From the NCBI GenBank assembly GCA_023700825.1, contig JAMPYE010000294.1, positions 1 to 5,956 on the forward strand: DNA of 5,956 nt. The letters run 5' to 3'. Position numbers and translations under genes: made by a program. This document shows positions 1 to 5,809 of this stretch, piece by piece; within the stretch, counting starts at the first letter, position 1, and each line of letters opens with the position of its first letter. A model generated the notes under the pieces. The model saw nothing but the letters and a program-made list of their open reading frames with translations, had not been told where the DNA came from and searched no databases. This stretch comes from Thermoanaerobaculia bacterium (lineage in GTDB: Bacteria; Acidobacteriota; Thermoanaerobaculia; Gp7-AA8).

Positions 1-617
1 CGATCCACTGGGCGGCAGCAACGCTGCGTGAGGCAGCGCGTGGTCGTCCGTGGGAAATCCTCGCGAACCGCATGCTGCCCGGCGACCGCGCCCATCCCCT
101 GCAACTCGTCCGCGGAAAGGCCCCTGCGTTTCTCGCCCACCAGCGTGAAGTGAACAAGCTCTGCATCGGCTTCCAGGCGACGTTTGGCGAGCACCTCCAG
201 TGGGCCTCCGCTTTCGATCGGCCGTTCCCGAACACGATCGGCGGCATCGTCATGCCGCAACCGGACTTCACGCTGGTCATCCAAACTGCAACCGGTTCGC
301 AGCTCGTCTTCGGCGAGCACGATCGCGGGAGCGAGTCACTCGCACACTTCCGTCGCGCGAAGGTTGAACGCTACGCTGAGCTCGCAGATCTCCCTGCCTT
401 CTGTAGAGACACGTTCGGCTTTGCGACCTTTCGGGTTGTCGTCACGGTGGTGGACGCCGTGAAACAGAAGCCCCGGGCGCGAATTGCGACGTTGGCGAAT
501 TGCGCGCAACAATCGGCCGCGCAAACGAACATGCGATTCGAGCTGGCCGGGATCACGCACGCCACTCCGGATTCGTTATTCGGTTCTGACGCGGAGAGCC
601 AGAGACAGGAACCGTAG
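1..617 (+). CDS. Replication-relaxation family protein, C-terminal part (5' end outside window)
   Basis: The reading frame is open from the left edge (first full codon at base 3) to a TAG at 615-617, giving about 204 visible residues. The methionine at 72 is internal: the 23 codons before it are open and fit the protein, so the true start lies upstream. The pattern recalls the plasmid replication-relaxation family (Replic_Relax). There is a helical stretch containing FLAHQREVN (bases 135-161), then MPQPDFTLVI (252-281), a strand with GEHDRGSE (312-335), a helix with KVERYAEL (360-383), and a hydrophobic strand FRVVVTVV (429-452). Known relatives occur on plasmids and conjugative elements, where they are linked to replication or relaxation of element DNA; the biochemistry is poorly defined. 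The alanine- and glutamine-rich tail shows no motif. The gene ends 10 bases from the convergent zinc-ribbon gene. The family call rests on remembered consensus, not an alignment. Confidence 0.68.
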   Translation, partial: IHWAAATLREAARGRPWEILANRMLPGDRAHPLQLVRGKAPAFLAHQREVNKLCIGFQATFGEHLQWASAFDRPFPNTIGGIVMPQPDFTLVIQTATGSQLVFGEHDRGSESLAHFRRAKVERYAELADLPAFCRDTFGFATFRVVVTVVDAVKQKPRARIATLANCAQQSAAQTNMRFELAGITHATPDSLFGSDAESQRQEP

Positions 618-627
618 CTGCGAGCGA

Positions 628-915
628 TCAGAAGAGTTTCGTGCTCTCCTCGACCTGTCGCATTCGATCGTCTTCGCTGTTCGATTCCTGCTTAGGCTGT
701 TCACGCTGGCAATGAGGGCAGACTGACGCTTCGCTGTGAATGCTCGACTTGCAGAACGAACAAACGCGTCCTTTCGGGCTGAGCAACACGACGATGACGA
801 CGCCGATCGGTCCCAACAGAACCCCGAGACAAAACCCATCACCTCCACGACCCTTCGAGTTTCCGAGCGCAGCGCCGAGAAGGCCCATGAATAGCCAGAG
901 CATGACGTAGCCCAT
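628..915 (-). CDS. Small membrane protein with C-terminal zinc ribbon
   Basis: This 95-residue protein has two hydrophobic segments (about residues 4-18 and 28-46) joined by a short loop with the sequence SKGRGGDGF. The segment LLGPIGVVIVVLL follows, then a zinc ribbon with Cys52, Cys55, Cys66 and Cys69 (CSFC and CPHC). A polar, acidic tail of about 25 residues ends the protein. The 'GRxGxGFxLGxLLGPIG plus CxxC-CxxC' layout is that of a widespread group of small uncharacterised bacterial membrane proteins, which supports a real gene. The second segment should place the ribbon on one membrane face, probably the cytoplasm (inference). No good Shine-Dalgarno precedes the ATG at 915 or the alternative in-frame ATG at 903, so the start is uncertain by four codons. 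It is read against all other genes here and is probably an independent unit. The function is unknown. Confidence 0.8.
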   Translation of the reverse strand: MGYVMLWLFMGLLGAALGNSKGRGGDGFCLGVLLGPIGVVIVVLLSPKGRVCSFCKSSIHSEASVCPHCQREQPKQESNSEDDRMRQVEESTKLF

Positions 916-1355
916 TGAAAGCGTTGTTAGGAACGGTTCTTTCTCATGCTGCGCCCAACGTCAACCCTGCGCAACCACCGCTGGTCCGTGCCCTGCATGC
1001 TCGTCAGCCTTCGAAGATCATCACCGTTCCGCTGACTGTATGACACCGCAGGATCCCTTCGCCTGGCCGTACTTTTCTGCAATTGGCTGACGCGTCGTCA
1101 CAGAGTGTCCCCGAGCTCTCGGGATTCGTTCTCCGCCGCTGTTCAATGTGGGCGCTCACGACGGACGAGTGCCCCTTCACAACACGGATCCTCCGGTGCG
1201 CCTCAGCTGTGAGGACGCTCTCTCGCGGCCGGCTCCCGTGATGGAAGCTGCCATCGCACATCGCGCCTTCCATGGTGCCGTTCGATTCGCGCAGAGCTTC
1301 CCGAGACACTTGCGAGCCGGTCGCACGAGGGCGCTCTCCGCCCTGATGCCGCACC
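916..1355. other. Intergenic region without a supported gene
   Basis: About 440 bases separate the divergent zinc-ribbon gene and the rightward operon. Open frames exist on both strands (for example minus 1004-1354), but they have atypical composition, no ribosome binding site and no recognisable protein pattern. The stretch should carry the operon promoter, but I see no convincing -35/-10 pair near 1375. A short GC-rich inverted repeat, CCCGAG-CT-CTCGGG, lies at 1110-1123; it has no T-tract and is too small to call a terminator. No tRNA, direct repeat or insertion-sequence end is evident. Confidence 0.5.
936..964 (-). promoter_or_regulatory. Candidate sigma70-like promoter for the zinc-ribbon gene
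   Basis: Read on the minus strand, TTGACG (959-964, five of six matches to the -35 consensus) is followed after exactly 17 bases by AAGAAC (936-941, three of six matches to the -10). The -10 lies 20 bases before the ATG at 915. A small palindrome, GAACGGTTC (931-939), overlaps the -10 and could be an operator half-site pair. The -10 is poor, and a match of this quality can arise by chance. Confidence 0.25.
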
Positions 1356-1363
1356 GAAGGAGG
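1356..1363 (+). promoter_or_regulatory. Ribosome binding site of the 168-residue gene
   Basis: GAAGGAGG is a near-perfect anti-Shine-Dalgarno match, 11 bases before the ATG at 1375. It fixes that start and argues that this otherwise unrecognised gene is translated. Confidence 0.8.
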
Positions 1364-1374
1364 ATTCCTATTCC

Positions 1375-1881
1375 ATGCATCTCATTCGTATTCGCAACCG
1401 TCCCTACGCCGTGATCAACGGCAAGGACTTCGCTGCCTATCGCTGGTTCGACGCGGGGCGCGCCGGACCGCTCTTCATCCAGGTCGCGGGCCGCACCCCG
1501 CTTCACCGCGAAGACTTGCCAACGGACGACTGGCTCGTCGCACAGTCGCACGCGGGCACGATTCGCGTTACGACGGCGTGGCGCAAGCAGTGGTTCGATC
1601 ACCGGCTCGACGCGACGCGCAAGCTCGCCTTCGCCGGTGCCTCCACCGCGGGGGCGTACTACCTGCTCCTGCGCTACCTCACGCGACGCTTTGGTATCAC
1701 CTCCGAGGATGCGAATCTCATCGCACGCGCAGGCGAACTCGCCGGGCGCGCTGGTAACGACCACCTCATCGACCGCGTCGCGGACGCGGGCCTCACCGAC
1801 TCCCATCTCCTCGTCCTCGACCTCCCACCGTACCTCGACACCACCCGCGTCACCGAGTTGCTCTTCGATCCCACTCCTTAG
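1375..1881 (+). CDS. Uncharacterised 168-residue protein, first gene of the operon
   Basis: I do not recognise this family. The start is set by the strong GAAGGAGG site, and the gene ends in TAG at 1879-1881. The N-terminal part (about residues 1-75) looks beta-rich: alternating basic and hydrophobic residues (MHLIRIRNRPYAVING), then FIQVAGRTPL, DDWLVAQSHAGTIRVTT and a tryptophan/aromatic patch (WRKQWFDHRL). The C-terminal part (about 80-168) looks helical, with AYYLLLRYLTRRFGI and a leucine/aspartate-rich end containing LLVLDLPPYLD. There is no signal peptide, membrane segment, cysteine motif or catalytic signature. It lies 47 bases before the methyltransferase-helicase gene on the same strand, so it is probably co-transcribed and may be a partner or accessory of that enzyme (inference from context). 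Its many G/C-ending codons match those of its neighbour. Confidence 0.78.
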   Translation: MHLIRIRNRPYAVINGKDFAAYRWFDAGRAGPLFIQVAGRTPLHREDLPTDDWLVAQSHAGTIRVTTAWRKQWFDHRLDATRKLAFAGASTAGAYYLLLRYLTRRFGITSEDANLIARAGELAGRAGNDHLIDRVADAGLTDSHLLVLDLPPYLDTTRVTELLFDPTP

Positions 1882-1914
1882 CCGACACCCGCAGTCCTGA
1901 ACCCAAACCACCTG

Positions 1915-1923
1915 AAAGGAGGA
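1915..1923 (+). promoter_or_regulatory. Ribosome binding site deciding the GTG start of the fusion gene
   Basis: AAAGGAGGA ends five bases before GTG at 1929. No ATG in frame nearby has a comparable site, so the GTG is taken as the start. The core TGAAAGGAG is repeated before the XRE gene at 5343-5351. Confidence 0.8.
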
Positions 1924-1928
1924 GACAC

Positions 1929-4900
1929 GTGTCTCTCGCACCCCAGGACGGAGGTGTGCCCTTTTCGGGCCGCCCCGCCAATCACGATCTCTCGTTCCGG
2001 CAGTTCAACAAGTCGAAGCATGCGCAGTACTTCACCCCGCTCTGGCTCGCGGAGCTGCTCTTCGAGCTTATTCGGCCGCTCTGCGGCGAGGAGTTGTCCG
2101 GTATCTCGGTGTTCGATCCCACCTGCGGCTCCGGGCGCCTTCTCGCCCCCTGGCAGAGCGGCGGGGCGCAGGTGCTCGGCATCGAGCTCGACGAACTCGC
2201 TGCCCGCCATGCGGCTTCAACCCTCGGTTCCACGACCGTCCGCACCGGTGATCTCCTCGATTACCGCAACCTTGTCTCCAACGTCTCGCTCGTCCTCACG
2301 AACCCGCCGTACGGGCTCTGGTGGTCGCTTCCTGACAAGAACGAGGAGTGGTCGTGTGAAACCACCAGCGGCCTCATCGAGAGTCAGGGAGCGACGCTGG
2401 AGATCGCGACGCGCGCACTTGCCTATAGCGGGCTGCTCGTCGCGATCGTGCCGACTTCCACCTTCGCGAACGCGAAGGACCGGATGCTGCGCGACGTGCT
2501 CTACGCGAACTACGACGGACTCTGCCAGGTCACGCTCCGGCAGCCCTTCCGGGACGAGTACGGCATCGCGGTCGACTCCGACCTCGTCGTCGCCCGTCGC
2601 GGCTACCGCGGCTACGGGGCGCCCTGGAAGCCCGTCCGGGCGGAAGCGCCTCCCGACACGGCACCCAATGTCATTCGCTGGGCGTTTCGTCAGGCGCTCG
2701 ACTACGGGAGCGATCGGATCTACCCGTCGGCGATGCCGCCGGTACCCGTCGTCTCGCGCCTCGTCTCCGTCACGCCCGCACGCGACGTTCGCATCACCGC
2801 CCGCGGGATTGCCGCGAGTGGTGATGCGGCTGGCATGCTCGCGTTTCTCGACGCAACCGAGACCGCGTTCGATCCCGTACGCGGAATCGAGCACGGCATC
2901 GTCGCGGCGACGCTCTCGCCGGCATCGATCCTCACGCGCGGCACGCTCCCGGCCGTCGAAACGCTCCTTGCCCTCGGCTTCGAGCCGGAGGTGAGCGAGG
3001 CCGACTGCCTGCGCATCGCACGTCTCCAGAAGAAGTACGCACTCCTACGCACCCCCCTGTACCCGCCGCGACCGCATCAGCGGCTCGCGTACCTGGACGA
3101 CCGCAGCTACACCGCGAAGGAAACGGTGTTGGCTGCCGATGGCACGCCGCTCTTCACGACTGGCCGTGCCTATCACCTTCGCCCGACCTGGGTGCGCCAT
3201 CGCGAGACCGCCTCGGTTGAGACGGTGTTCGATGAATCGCTCAAGAAGAACGTCGAGCTCATCACCTCGGTCGACCGCGGCTACCTCGCGTTCACCGTCG
3301 TCACCGACTGCGGATCGCGCACGTTTCGCGAAATCGACGTCGCCGACGTCGAGATCCTCACGCGCGCATTCGAGCTCCCGGAGATCCCGGATCTCGAAGC
3401 CGTGGTGCCTAACACCATCGAGCGAAACCGGCAGTTCCTCGCGGCTCGGTGCCCTTTTCTCTTTCCCTTCCAGCGCGAAGATGTCGCGCGTATGGCGGTC
3501 AAAAGTTTTGGCTATCTCGGGTACGAGCAGGGTGGCGGGAAGACCGTCTCCGCTGCCGCGTGGGCACTCCTGCGCGGTGCGAAGCGCGTGCTCGTCATTT
3601 GCCAGTCTTCCCTCGTCGAGAACTGGCTCCATGAGCTCTCGAAGTTCGGCTTCGCGGCCCAGCGCCTAACCACCCACCACTCCGTCTCCCGCCTCCGCGA
3701 AGAGCGCCGCAACGGCGTTCGTCCCTCCGAGACAATGTTCCACATCACGTCGTTCGAGTTCCTCTCCCTCGTCGGCATCAAGCAGTTCGACCCGTGGGCG
3801 TGCCGTTCGTTCAACGCGGACGGCGCGCTCGCACATGAAGTACTCGACAACCGCAAGGCTGCCTGCCGCGTCTGCAAACGCGACTACGGCCAGGTTGTCC
3901 GGCAATGCCCGCGTTGCAACGATTCCGCCGGATGGACCGGCGGATACTGCCGCGCGTGCAAGTACCAAGCGTGGACACTGACGCGTGACAGTCGCCAGTG
4001 GCCGGCGTACAAACGGATCGCGAAGCTCTTCGGAGCTGTGCTCGTCGACGAGGCGCAGATCGCCAAGTCGAAGAACACACTCCGCGGCCGCGCGGTGCGA
4101 TCTCTCAAACCGAAGTCGCGCCTCATCCTCACTGGGACGCTCATGAAGGGTTACGTCCACGACGTCTACTTCAACGTGGCCTGGCTCCTCGGCTTCGACA
4201 CGCCCCTCTTTCCGTATGCGTACCGCGCTGGGGCGAAGCGTTTTCTCTCCGAGTTCGGGACCTACGAGTTCGTCACGCGCCAGTTCGAGGAGACTCTCCA
4301 CGAAGGACGGGCGAAGCTCCTTCCCGAGGTTTCGAACCTCAATAGATTCTGGAAGATCATGGCGTCGTTTGCCGTTAGGCGTCGGAAGGACGAGGTCTTC
4401 GATCTCCCGGCAAAGCAACGGACGATCCACGTGCTCCCGCTCTGCGACCCGCACGGTCGTCTCTACCGTGACTATGCCGAGTGGGCCAAGGAACAAATCC
4501 AAAAGGCGCTTCGGCAAAACGAGGCGAACCCCAACATGGGCGTCATCGCGAACGCCCTCTGGAAGCTGCGCTACGCGGCGACGTGCCCCGTCGCGGTCGA
4601 CTACCTCGATCGCGGCCACCTCACGCAGCCGTCGTGGAATAAGCTCGACCGCCTCACCGCAATCGTGCGTGCGGCTGCCGAGCGCGGCGAGAAGACCATC
4701 GTCTTCTCGGGACTCCGGACAATGGTCGCGGCGATCGCGAAGCACCTGCGCGAGCAGGGCATCGCGATTCTCCCGATCACCGCCGAAGTTCCGGCCGCGA
4801 AGCGGTTCGCGCTCATCCAGCAGTTCTCGCGCGAGCCGCGCGTGAGCGCCATCGTCGCCTCGCTCAACTGCCTCAACCGCGGATTCACCATCGTCGCGGC

Positions 4901-5324
4901 CAACCACGTCGTGCTCGTCGACCTCGAGTACTCACCCGAGGCCACCGAGCAGGCCGAGGACCGGGTGCATCGCCCGGGGCAGGACAAGCCGGTCTACATC
5001 CACTACCTCCTCTCGCAGGGCACGATCGATCAGATCATGCACGAAATACTCATCCAGAAGTCTGAAGCCATCCGCCACGCGATCGACGGCCGCGAGCGCT
5101 TCCGGGATGTCGCGGAACTTCTCCGCAGCGTTACCGGCGATGTCCAGCTCGAGATCGCAAAACGCCTCCATCTGCTCCCCGTCATTCAGCCGGAGATCGC
5201 GCTCGCACCGCTTCCCATCCTTCCCGAGATCGTGCCCACCATCCCCGCGAGGGTCGACCTGCCGGAGGTGACCTTTGTCCCGCCGCTCCTCGTGAATGTC
5301 CGGCAACTCTCCCTCTTCGACTAA
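1929..5324 (+). CDS. N6-adenine DNA methyltransferase fused to a zinc-containing SNF2-family translocase
   Basis: This 1131-residue cytoplasmic protein starts at GTG. Residues 30-190 form an N6-adenine DNA methyltransferase: FTP at 35-37, SAM motif I DPTCGSGR at 63-70 and catalytic NPPY at 125-128. Motif I before motif IV is the gamma order, which places a target-recognition region downstream, within the unassigned stretch of about 200-510. From about 510 an SNF2-like helicase follows: Gln515, Walker A EQGGGKT at 533-539 (Lys538), Walker B DEAQ at 707-710, motif III LTGTLMKG at 734-741, and motif VI EQAEDRVHRPGQ at 1007-1018 with the expected arginines. Between motifs I and II there is an insert with three CxxC pairs (646/649, 660/663, 674/677). 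The tail is proline-rich and ends with QLSLF (1126-1130), a beta-clamp-binding consensus, plus one Asp. All methyltransferase and ATPase residues checked are intact, so it should be active. No nuclease motif is seen. It resembles Type ISP and DISARM parts but matches neither layout. Site specificity and role are unknown. Confidence 0.93.
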   Translation: MSLAPQDGGVPFSGRPANHDLSFRQFNKSKHAQYFTPLWLAELLFELIRPLCGEELSGISVFDPTCGSGRLLAPWQSGGAQVLGIELDELAARHAASTLGSTTVRTGDLLDYRNLVSNVSLVLTNPPYGLWWSLPDKNEEWSCETTSGLIESQGATLEIATRALAYSGLLVAIVPTSTFANAKDRMLRDVLYANYDGLCQVTLRQPFRDEYGIAVDSDLVVARRGYRGYGAPWKPVRAEAPPDTAPNVIRWAFRQALDYGSDRIYPSAMPPVPVVSRLVSVTPARDVRITARGIAASGDAAGMLAFLDATETAFDPVRGIEHGIVAATLSPASILTRGTLPAVETLLALGFEPEVSEADCLRIARLQKKYALLRTPLYPPRPHQRLAYLDDRSYTAKETVLAADGTPLFTTGRAYHLRPTWVRHRETASVETVFDESLKKNVELITSVDRGYLAFTVVTDCGSRTFREIDVADVEILTRAFELPEIPDLEAVVPNTIERNRQFLAARCPFLFPFQREDVARMAVKSFGYLGYEQGGGKTVSAAAWALLRGAKRVLVICQSSLVENWLHELSKFGFAAQRLTTHHSVSRLREERRNGVRPSETMFHITSFEFLSLVGIKQFDPWACRSFNADGALAHEVLDNRKAACRVCKRDYGQVVRQCPRCNDSAGWTGGYCRACKYQAWTLTRDSRQWPAYKRIAKLFGAVLVDEAQIAKSKNTLRGRAVRSLKPKSRLILTGTLMKGYVHDVYFNVAWLLGFDTPLFPYAYRAGAKRFLSEFGTYEFVTRQFEETLHEGRAKLLPEVSNLNRFWKIMASFAVRRRKDEVFDLPAKQRTIHVLPLCDPHGRLYRDYAEWAKEQIQKALRQNEANPNMGVIANALWKLRYAATCPVAVDYLDRGHLTQPSWNKLDRLTAIVRAAAERGEKTIVFSGLRTMVAAIAKHLREQGIAILPITAEVPAAKRFALIQQFSREPRVSAIVASLNCLNRGFTIVAANHVVLVDLEYSPEATEQAEDRVHRPGQDKPVYIHYLLSQGTIDQIMHEILIQKSEAIRHAIDGRERFRDVAELLRSVTGDVQLEIAKRLHLLPVIQPEIALAPLPILPEIVPTIPARVDLPEVTFVPPLLVNVRQLSLFD
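3864..3959 (+). other. Six-cysteine zinc insert inside the SNF2 ATPase
   Basis: Residues 646-677 hold CRVC, CPRC and CRAC, three CxxC pairs each separated by about ten residues, with a GWTGG turn between the last two. They lie between Walker A (538) and Walker B (707), a gap of about 169 residues that is longer than the roughly 110 usual in SNF2 ATPases. The segment therefore looks like a rubredoxin/zinc-ribbon-like module added to the first RecA lobe, probably for DNA contact or structural stiffening (inference). Confidence 0.75.
5304..5318 (+). other. C-terminal beta sliding clamp-binding motif (QLSLF)
   Basis: Codons for Gln-Leu-Ser-Leu-Phe, residues 1126-1130 of 1131, match the bacterial DnaN clamp-binding pentapeptide QL[SD]LF exactly. 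The position fits: it sits at the extreme end of a proline-rich and therefore probably flexible tail, as in other clamp clients. The match is seen in the sequence; binding itself is inference. Confidence 0.75.
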
Positions 5325-5344
5325 CCAATTCCCCACCAACAGTG

Positions 5345-5351
5345 AAAGGAG
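5345..5351 (+). promoter_or_regulatory. Ribosome binding site of the XRE regulator
   Basis: AAAGGAG lies seven bases before the ATG at 5359. It favours that start over an upstream in-frame ATG at 5296, which would overlap the fusion gene by 29 bases and add 21 residues with no domain pattern. Confidence 0.8.
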
Positions 5352-5358
5352 TTTCTCG

Positions 5359-5745
5359 ATGGATCTCGTCATCCGTCTGCGTGAGCTTCGTGCTCGCGCA
5401 GGCCTCACCCAGGAACAAGCCGCCGAACGCAGCGGCATCGGCGCCAAGACGATCAGCTCATTCGAGTCCGGGAGCCGCATCGACGCGATGAAGCTCTCGC
5501 AGCTCGAGCGGTTGCTCGGTGTCTACGGCGTCACGCTCACGCATTTCTTCTCGGACGCCTTCGCAACGGAGCTGCCGTTCTCCCTCGCGGAGGAGTCTTC
5601 TCCCACCGATGCGCCCCGGTTTGAAGATCTCCCTGAGCCGGTTCGCATCTCGATTGCCGCGTGGGCGTCTCGCATCACCCGCGCGCACACCGCCATTGCC
5701 AGGCCGCTTCGCCCACCCGGCGTCGTTCACGCACACGTTCGCTAA
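5359..5745 (+). CDS. Cro/C1-type (XRE) helix-turn-helix transcriptional regulator
   Basis: This is a 128-residue DNA-binding protein. Residues 4-62 form a classic HTH_3 domain: LRELRARAGLTQEQAAERSG, then GAKTISSFESGSR, with helix 2 at about 17-25, recognition helix 3 at about 28-37, and a closing helix around LSQLERLLGVYG. The remaining 65 residues (acidic ESSPTDAPRFEDLPEP, then a short helix with AAWASRITRAH) are unlike any effector domain I know; they may dimerise. It starts 34 bases after the fusion gene on the same strand and is probably in its operon, where such regulators often repress their own promoter (inference). In restriction-modification and mobile-element clusters, small XRE proteins (controller or immunity-type) commonly time methyltransferase expression. 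There is no helix-turn-helix-linked metallopeptidase or kinase domain. Confidence 0.9.
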   Translation: MDLVIRLRELRARAGLTQEQAAERSGIGAKTISSFESGSRIDAMKLSQLERLLGVYGVTLTHFFSDAFATELPFSLAEESSPTDAPRFEDLPEPVRISIAAWASRITRAHTAIARPLRPPGVVHAHVR

Positions 5746-5771
5746 CCGTTCACGAAGTCACCACTACCCCT

Positions 5772-5795
5772 GGACGCCCGGTCAATCGGGCGTCC
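5772..5795 (+). promoter_or_regulatory. Perfect 9-bp hairpin abutting the Shine-Dalgarno of the next gene
   Basis: GGACGCCCG (5772-5780) and CGGGCGTCC (5787-5795) are exact inverted repeats around a six-base loop (GTCAAT). The stem has seven G-C pairs and two others mostly strong, so it should be very stable in RNA. There is no T-run after it: it is followed at once by GAAGGAGG (5796-5803), the ribosome binding site of the gene starting at 5810. It could be an operator dyad for a DNA-binding protein, an RNA processing or stabilising stem, or a translational control element. A simple intrinsic terminator is unlikely. Confidence 0.7.
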
Positions 5796-5803
5796 GAAGG
5801 AGG
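5796..5803 (+). promoter_or_regulatory. Ribosome binding site of the right-edge gene
   Basis: GAAGGAGG stands six bases before the ATG at 5810 and directly after the hairpin stem. The same octamer precedes the 168-residue gene at 1356. Confidence 0.78.
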
Positions 5804-5809
5804 CTCTCC

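Noticed and set aside
926..960. Integron attC-like core sequences (GTTAGGA and GCCCAAC)
   Set aside because: The order and orientation are wrong for one attC site, the first core misses its final pyrimidine, and only about 20 bases lie between them.
1004..1354. Minus-strand open frame of 116 codons in the gap
   Set aside because: It needs a GTG start with no ribosome binding site and gives no recognisable motif or plausible secondary structure.
1177..1941. Minus-strand open frame of 254 codons
   Set aside because: It overlaps the whole 168-residue gene, which has a strong ribosome binding site; the translated sequence is low-complexity Arg/Val/Glu-rich and unlike a folded protein.
1954..2994. 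Serine/arginine-rich + strand frame of 346 codons
   Set aside because: It is a frame shadow of the methyltransferase region; composition is almost only Ser, Arg, Pro and Ala.
3666..4907. Long minus-strand open frame (413 codons) opposite the helicase
   Set aside because: It is fully antisense to conserved SNF2 motifs, Arg/Glu-rich with no domain pattern, and typical of the mirror frame in GC-rich genes.
1929..5324. Classification as Type ISP restriction enzyme, BREX or DISARM
   Set aside because: There is no N-terminal nuclease, and the methyltransferase precedes rather than follows the motor. None of the other BREX or DISARM hallmark genes is present in the window.
5296..5358. Upstream ATG extension of the XRE gene
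   Set aside because: AAAGGAG is correctly spaced to ATG 5359, the extra residues add no domain, and the extension overlaps the end of the fusion gene.
5772..5795. Rho-independent terminator after the XRE gene
   Set aside because: The stem is strong but there is no T-run; a ribosome binding site follows immediately, so a regulatory dyad or RNA stem fits better.
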